Shown in pieces: positions 61,460-64,000 of a stretch of 64,000 nucleotides of DNA (position 1 is the first letter of the stretch; every line of letters begins with the position of its first letter). Below the pieces are notes generated by a model. The model searched no databases. It was not told the origin of the DNA and saw nothing but the letters and a program-made list of their open reading frames with translations. The position numbers and the translations under genes are program-made. This DNA comes from Actinomadura sp. HBU206391 (GTDB lineage: Bacteria > Actinomycetota > Actinomycetes > Streptosporangiales > Streptosporangiaceae), in contig NZ_JABVEB010000001.1 in the NCBI RefSeq assembly GCF_014323665.1, positions 1 through 64,000 of the forward strand, given 5' to 3'.

Positions 61460-61579
61460 CGGTCTACTTGCGGAGGTAGGGACCACAGCGGTCAGGCGGC
61501 TGCCTGCATCCGGCCGAGCACGCACATCGGCGGGGCCGCGACGGTGGCGGACAGACGCGGGCTAGTTGTTCTGTCCGGC

Positions 61580-62166
61580 TCAGTCGTCGCCGGTAGCGAC
61601 TTCCTCAGACGTCGGTGGCCAGCCCGGCATCAGCAGGTGGTGGCCGATGCCGGCGAGCATCCACTGACCGTCCACGAGCCGCATGACGAACGAGAGGCGT
61701 TCGGCTTCCATGCCGGGCGGGAAGTAGGCGATCCCGTTCTCGTCGAGGGGAAGCTTGTTCGTCGCGCCGAGGACGACCAGCTCGAGGCCCGCGCTGAGCG
61801 GTCGTGGTCGGCTGGCGACCCAAGCTCCTGGTCGAGGTCCCCCACTGCCTGAAGGATCGTGCGCAATGTGACGCGGGCGCACTGGGCCCATAGCGGGTGC
61901 TGGGGCGAGGCCTCGGCGAGCTCGGCCGCCAGGTTGTCCTGGCTGATTCCTTCGGCGCGCAGTTCATCGTCGAGCGCGTCACGGTTGCGCCAGATCCACA
62001 TCTGGGCGAGCGCGAGGCGGAACTGCGGATCCACCGTGCGCCAGAGCTCATCGATGGCGCCGCGGCGGAGCACGTCGACGATGGCGAACGCCAGGGCGGG
62101 CAAGCCAGACTCCGCCATCGCGATGGTCTCATCCCAGTCGGGCGAGGTGTCCCCGTCTTCCTGCAT
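61580..62166 (-). pseudogene. Hypothetical protein, frameshifted
   Basis: ATG 62166 (overlapping the previous stop) encodes WDETIAMAESGLPALAFAIV, ELWRTVDPQFRLALAQMWIW, TLRTILQAVGDLDQELG. Near 61820 the frame changes and the continuation LSAGLELVVLGATNKLPLDE, YFPPGMEAERLSFVMRLVDGQ, MLAGIGHHLL, ending EEVATGDD, is in another frame. The C-terminal part resembles small SnoaL/NTF2-like or immunity-type domains, but I cannot assign it. Confidence 0.6.
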
Positions 62167-62387
62167 CAGATGGTGGGCTTGTGGGCTGCAGGGGTCTCGG
62201 CTGCCGTCAGCACGGCGGCCGCGCACGCCTTGGAGCATGCGACCGCCGCGAACCGGTGCTGCTGCACAGTGGACTCGCCTTGTCCGACCTGCTGAAGGTA
62301 GACCTCGTGGACCTGTACCCAGTGGTACGACATGGTGAGCTCGGAGTGGGTGGGGGACGGGCAATCAGCGTTGGCGCATCTGCTCAT
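62166..62387 (-). CDS. Small Cys-rich protein
   Basis: 73 residues from ATG 62387: SRCANADCPSPTHSELTMSYHW with C-x4-C, then HRFAAVACSKACAAAV with a second C-x3-C, a possible zinc-binding quartet. The stop overlaps the next start (ATGA). Found between the DnaJ-type zinc protein and the frameshifted gene; function unknown. Confidence 0.65.
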   Translation of the reverse strand: MSRCANADCPSPTHSELTMSYHWVQVHEVYLQQVGQGESTVQQHRFAAVACSKACAAAVLTAAETPAAHKPTI

Positions 62388-62435
62388 CTGCGAACTCCCG
62401 GGTTCGGCCAATGGGGGGAGCCGCAGTCTCTCAAA

Positions 62436-62693
62436 TTAGCGTCGCCGTTTGTGGACGATGCGGACGCCAAAGCGTTCCCGCCGGCCGCTGCCCTTGCACC
62501 GCTTGCAGACCCCCCACCGGTTGCGGTTCGAGCCGGGGCTCTGGCCGTTGCCGTCGCATCGCCGGCACCGCCCGTACGGCCCCAGCCGCGCGCTCAGCAG
62601 GTAGCCCGCGGTGAACACGAGGACGGTCACGACGACCAAGAGCCGGCCGCCAGCGGTATCGGTGGTGCCAGCAGCGAGGTCGGTAGGGGTCAC
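62436..62693 (-). CDS. Membrane protein with DnaJ-type zinc-finger repeats
   Basis: 85 residues from a GTG with GGGAGG upstream. One TM helix (LLVVVTVLVFTAGYLLSARLG), then two CxxCxGxG units (CRRCDGNGQ and CKRCKGSGRRERFG). Small proteins of this sort are commonly encoded next to FtsK/TraB translocases on actinomycete conjugative elements. Confidence 0.75.
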   Translation of the reverse strand: MTPTDLAAGTTDTAGGRLLVVVTVLVFTAGYLLSARLGPYGRCRRCDGNGQSPGSNRNRWGVCKRCKGSGRRERFGVRIVHKRRR

Positions 62694-62784
62694 GAGGTGC
62701 CTCCCGGGGCGGTTGTAGCGTGATGGCGTGAGGGCCGCTAGTCCGCTGGTTGCCTGGTCAGGGCCGCTAGCAGGGTTGCTAGGT

Positions 62785-64000
62785 CTAGCGGCCAGGGCCG
62801 CTGGCCAAGCGACCAGACCAGCGACCCGGGATGTCCGTTTCTGAGCGTTTGCGCTGCGCCTCCTGCAGGGTCTTCAGGTCGACGCCGCGCTTGTTCTTCC
62901 GCTCCCCCTGGCTGTCGTCCCGTTCGAGCTGCCGGCGTTTGATCCCGTGGGCGCCCAGTGCGTTGCCGAGGTCCTGCGCGCTCCACCCGGCGTACAGCTC
63001 GGGTGCTCCTGGGCGAGCCGCGTCACGATGACTTCGTTCCACAGCGAGGCCTCGCCCGGACGGAACACCGCGGCCGCGTGGTCGACAAGGGTCTCGGCCG
63101 CGGCGATGACAGACAGCTCGCCGGCGGCGACCCCGGTGAGGGTGCCGGCCGCGCTGCGGAGCTCAAGGGCCCGGTCGGTGACGGCGTCGCCGGCCGGGTT
63201 GTCCAGGTAGTACGTCCGGACGATCTGCACGTCGTCGGCCTCGCCCAGGAGCATCCCGATCCCCAGGTCCTTACGGGAGAACGAGGTGGCCCTGACCCCG
63301 TTCTTGTACTGCGAGGTCCCCAAGATCATGTCGTTGGTGTCCTGGTCAGCGACCCGCAGCGCCATCCGCATCGCCACGTTCGACCGGACCCCGGTCGGAC
63401 AGCTCTTGGAGTTCGGCTTCTGCGTGGCCAGGATCAGGATGATGCCCAGGGCAGGGCCGACCTTGATGATCCGCTCGGCGAGCTCGGCGGCGCGGTCGCC
63501 GAACCCCGGATGCGCGAACAGGTTCTGCGTCCCGTTCACCGCGGCCAGGATCGGCGCCAGGTCGTAGCGAGGGTTCTCGCATAGCTTCCGCGTCACCTTG
63601 TTCTCGGGACAGTCCATCGGGTGCTTGGCGGCGATCTCCTTGATGAGCTCGCTGCGCCGCTCGACCTCCCCGTTGAGGTCTTCCAGGCTACGGAGGCACG
63701 CCTCGATGGCCGGGTCGATGATCCCGGACGCGTAGTGGTGGGAGACCTTCCGTAGCGGCGACAGGTCATCGGTGCCCTTCAGCTCGAACACCCGGAGCTG
63801 GACGATCGGGTCCAGCGCCGCGGCGAGCAGCAGCACCCGGACGCTGAACGTCTTGCCCTGCCTCGGCATCGCCCCGACCAGCAGGTTTTGGAAGATCAGG
63901 GTGACGTTCACCGCGCGGCCTCGGACGTCGACGCCGAGCGGCAACGCCTGGAAGATGTCCGCACGGCCGTCCTTCAGTAGCGGCCACGCGGGCATGTGCA
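62785..64000 (-). CDS. FtsK/TraB-like translocase, 5' end outside window, frameshifted near its 3' end
   Basis: The motor domain is visible: Walker A GAMPRQGKTF, LRVFELKGTDDLSPL, VKVGPALGIILILATQKPNSKSCPTGVRSNVAMRMALRV (blocks ALGIILILATQKPN, VRSNVAMRMALRV) and ILGTSQYKNGVRA. This is the cell-division/transfer translocase type of AICEs, distinct from that at 32283. Near 63010 a one-base loss ends the frame in GARRTSATHW. The proper C-terminus (ELYAGWSAQDLGNALGAHGIKRRQLE) is in the next frame, ending at 62785. The N-terminus lies beyond 64000. Confidence 0.75.

Overview
The window comes from a high-GC, non-mycobacterial actinomycete. The evidence is GTG starts, ATGA/GTGA-coupled operons, a WhiB regulator, MarP, an Ssd/Tad locus and DUF5753/DUF397-type regulators. 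A Streptosporangiales/Thermomonosporaceae-like host is my guess; the sequence does not prove it. The first 30 kb is chromosomal backbone. Its gene order follows the Mycobacterium tuberculosis segment Rv3654c-Rv3683: TadE, DUF4244, TadC, TadB, TadA, Ssd, acs, epoxide hydrolase, MarP, NUDIX, nth, crp, MBL hydrolase, RidA, two ArsA-type ATPases, whiB4, ponA2 and a phosphoesterase. Here it is followed by pepN and a tRNA-Pro(CGG) gene. Backbone genes read through without frameshifts. The only decay seen there is a C-terminal stump of an NhaA-type antiporter after acs.

An integrated element begins directly downstream of the tRNA (30.6-43.4 kb). It has a tyrosine integrase, an excisionase, an FtsK/TraB-like conjugal translocase and a run of tiny membrane or zinc-ribbon proteins. 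It also has two HTH/phospholipase-D-like regulators, a NUDIX protein, a tandem-winged-helix GntR repressor and an HD hydrolase. This matches an actinomycete integrative and conjugative element (AICE) of the pSAM2 type. A GACGTC-centred sequence recurs at four of its promoters and looks like the element's own operator. Its cargo is a 1091-residue NACHT-LRR (bacterial NLR) protein, a probable anti-phage sensor.

From 43.4 to 49.4 kb lie the remains of a phage or second element. They comprise a three-repeat degenerate type I-E-like CRISPR remnant, an integrase and LacI pseudogene pair, a repressor, and an operon of HTH, antirepressor and replication-type proteins. That operon ends in frameshifted genes and an abrupt junction. 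A clearly lower-GC island (49.4-52.1 kb) then encodes one large nuclease-like protein split by two compensating single-base frameshifts.

The most interesting unit is the minus-strand operon 52.3-57.3 kb. It encodes a two-TM protein like the Pycsar effector, a Crp/Fnr-type cyclic-nucleotide-binding regulator, a class III nucleotide cyclase, a 684-residue P-loop-like NTPase and a helical protein, nearly all translationally coupled. The cyclase and the NTPase share a short GEHGIQ-YN motif, and a divergent small TM ORF carries a similar motif. This suggests an enlarged cyclic-nucleotide defence system with motif-based assembly. The last 6 kb (57.8-64 kb) holds a HEPN-like protein, HTH and membrane proteins and another, partly decayed transfer module ending in a second, frameshifted FtsK/TraB-like gene cut by the window edge. 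I did not find the distal attachment repeat, so the island continues past the window or its right end is degraded.
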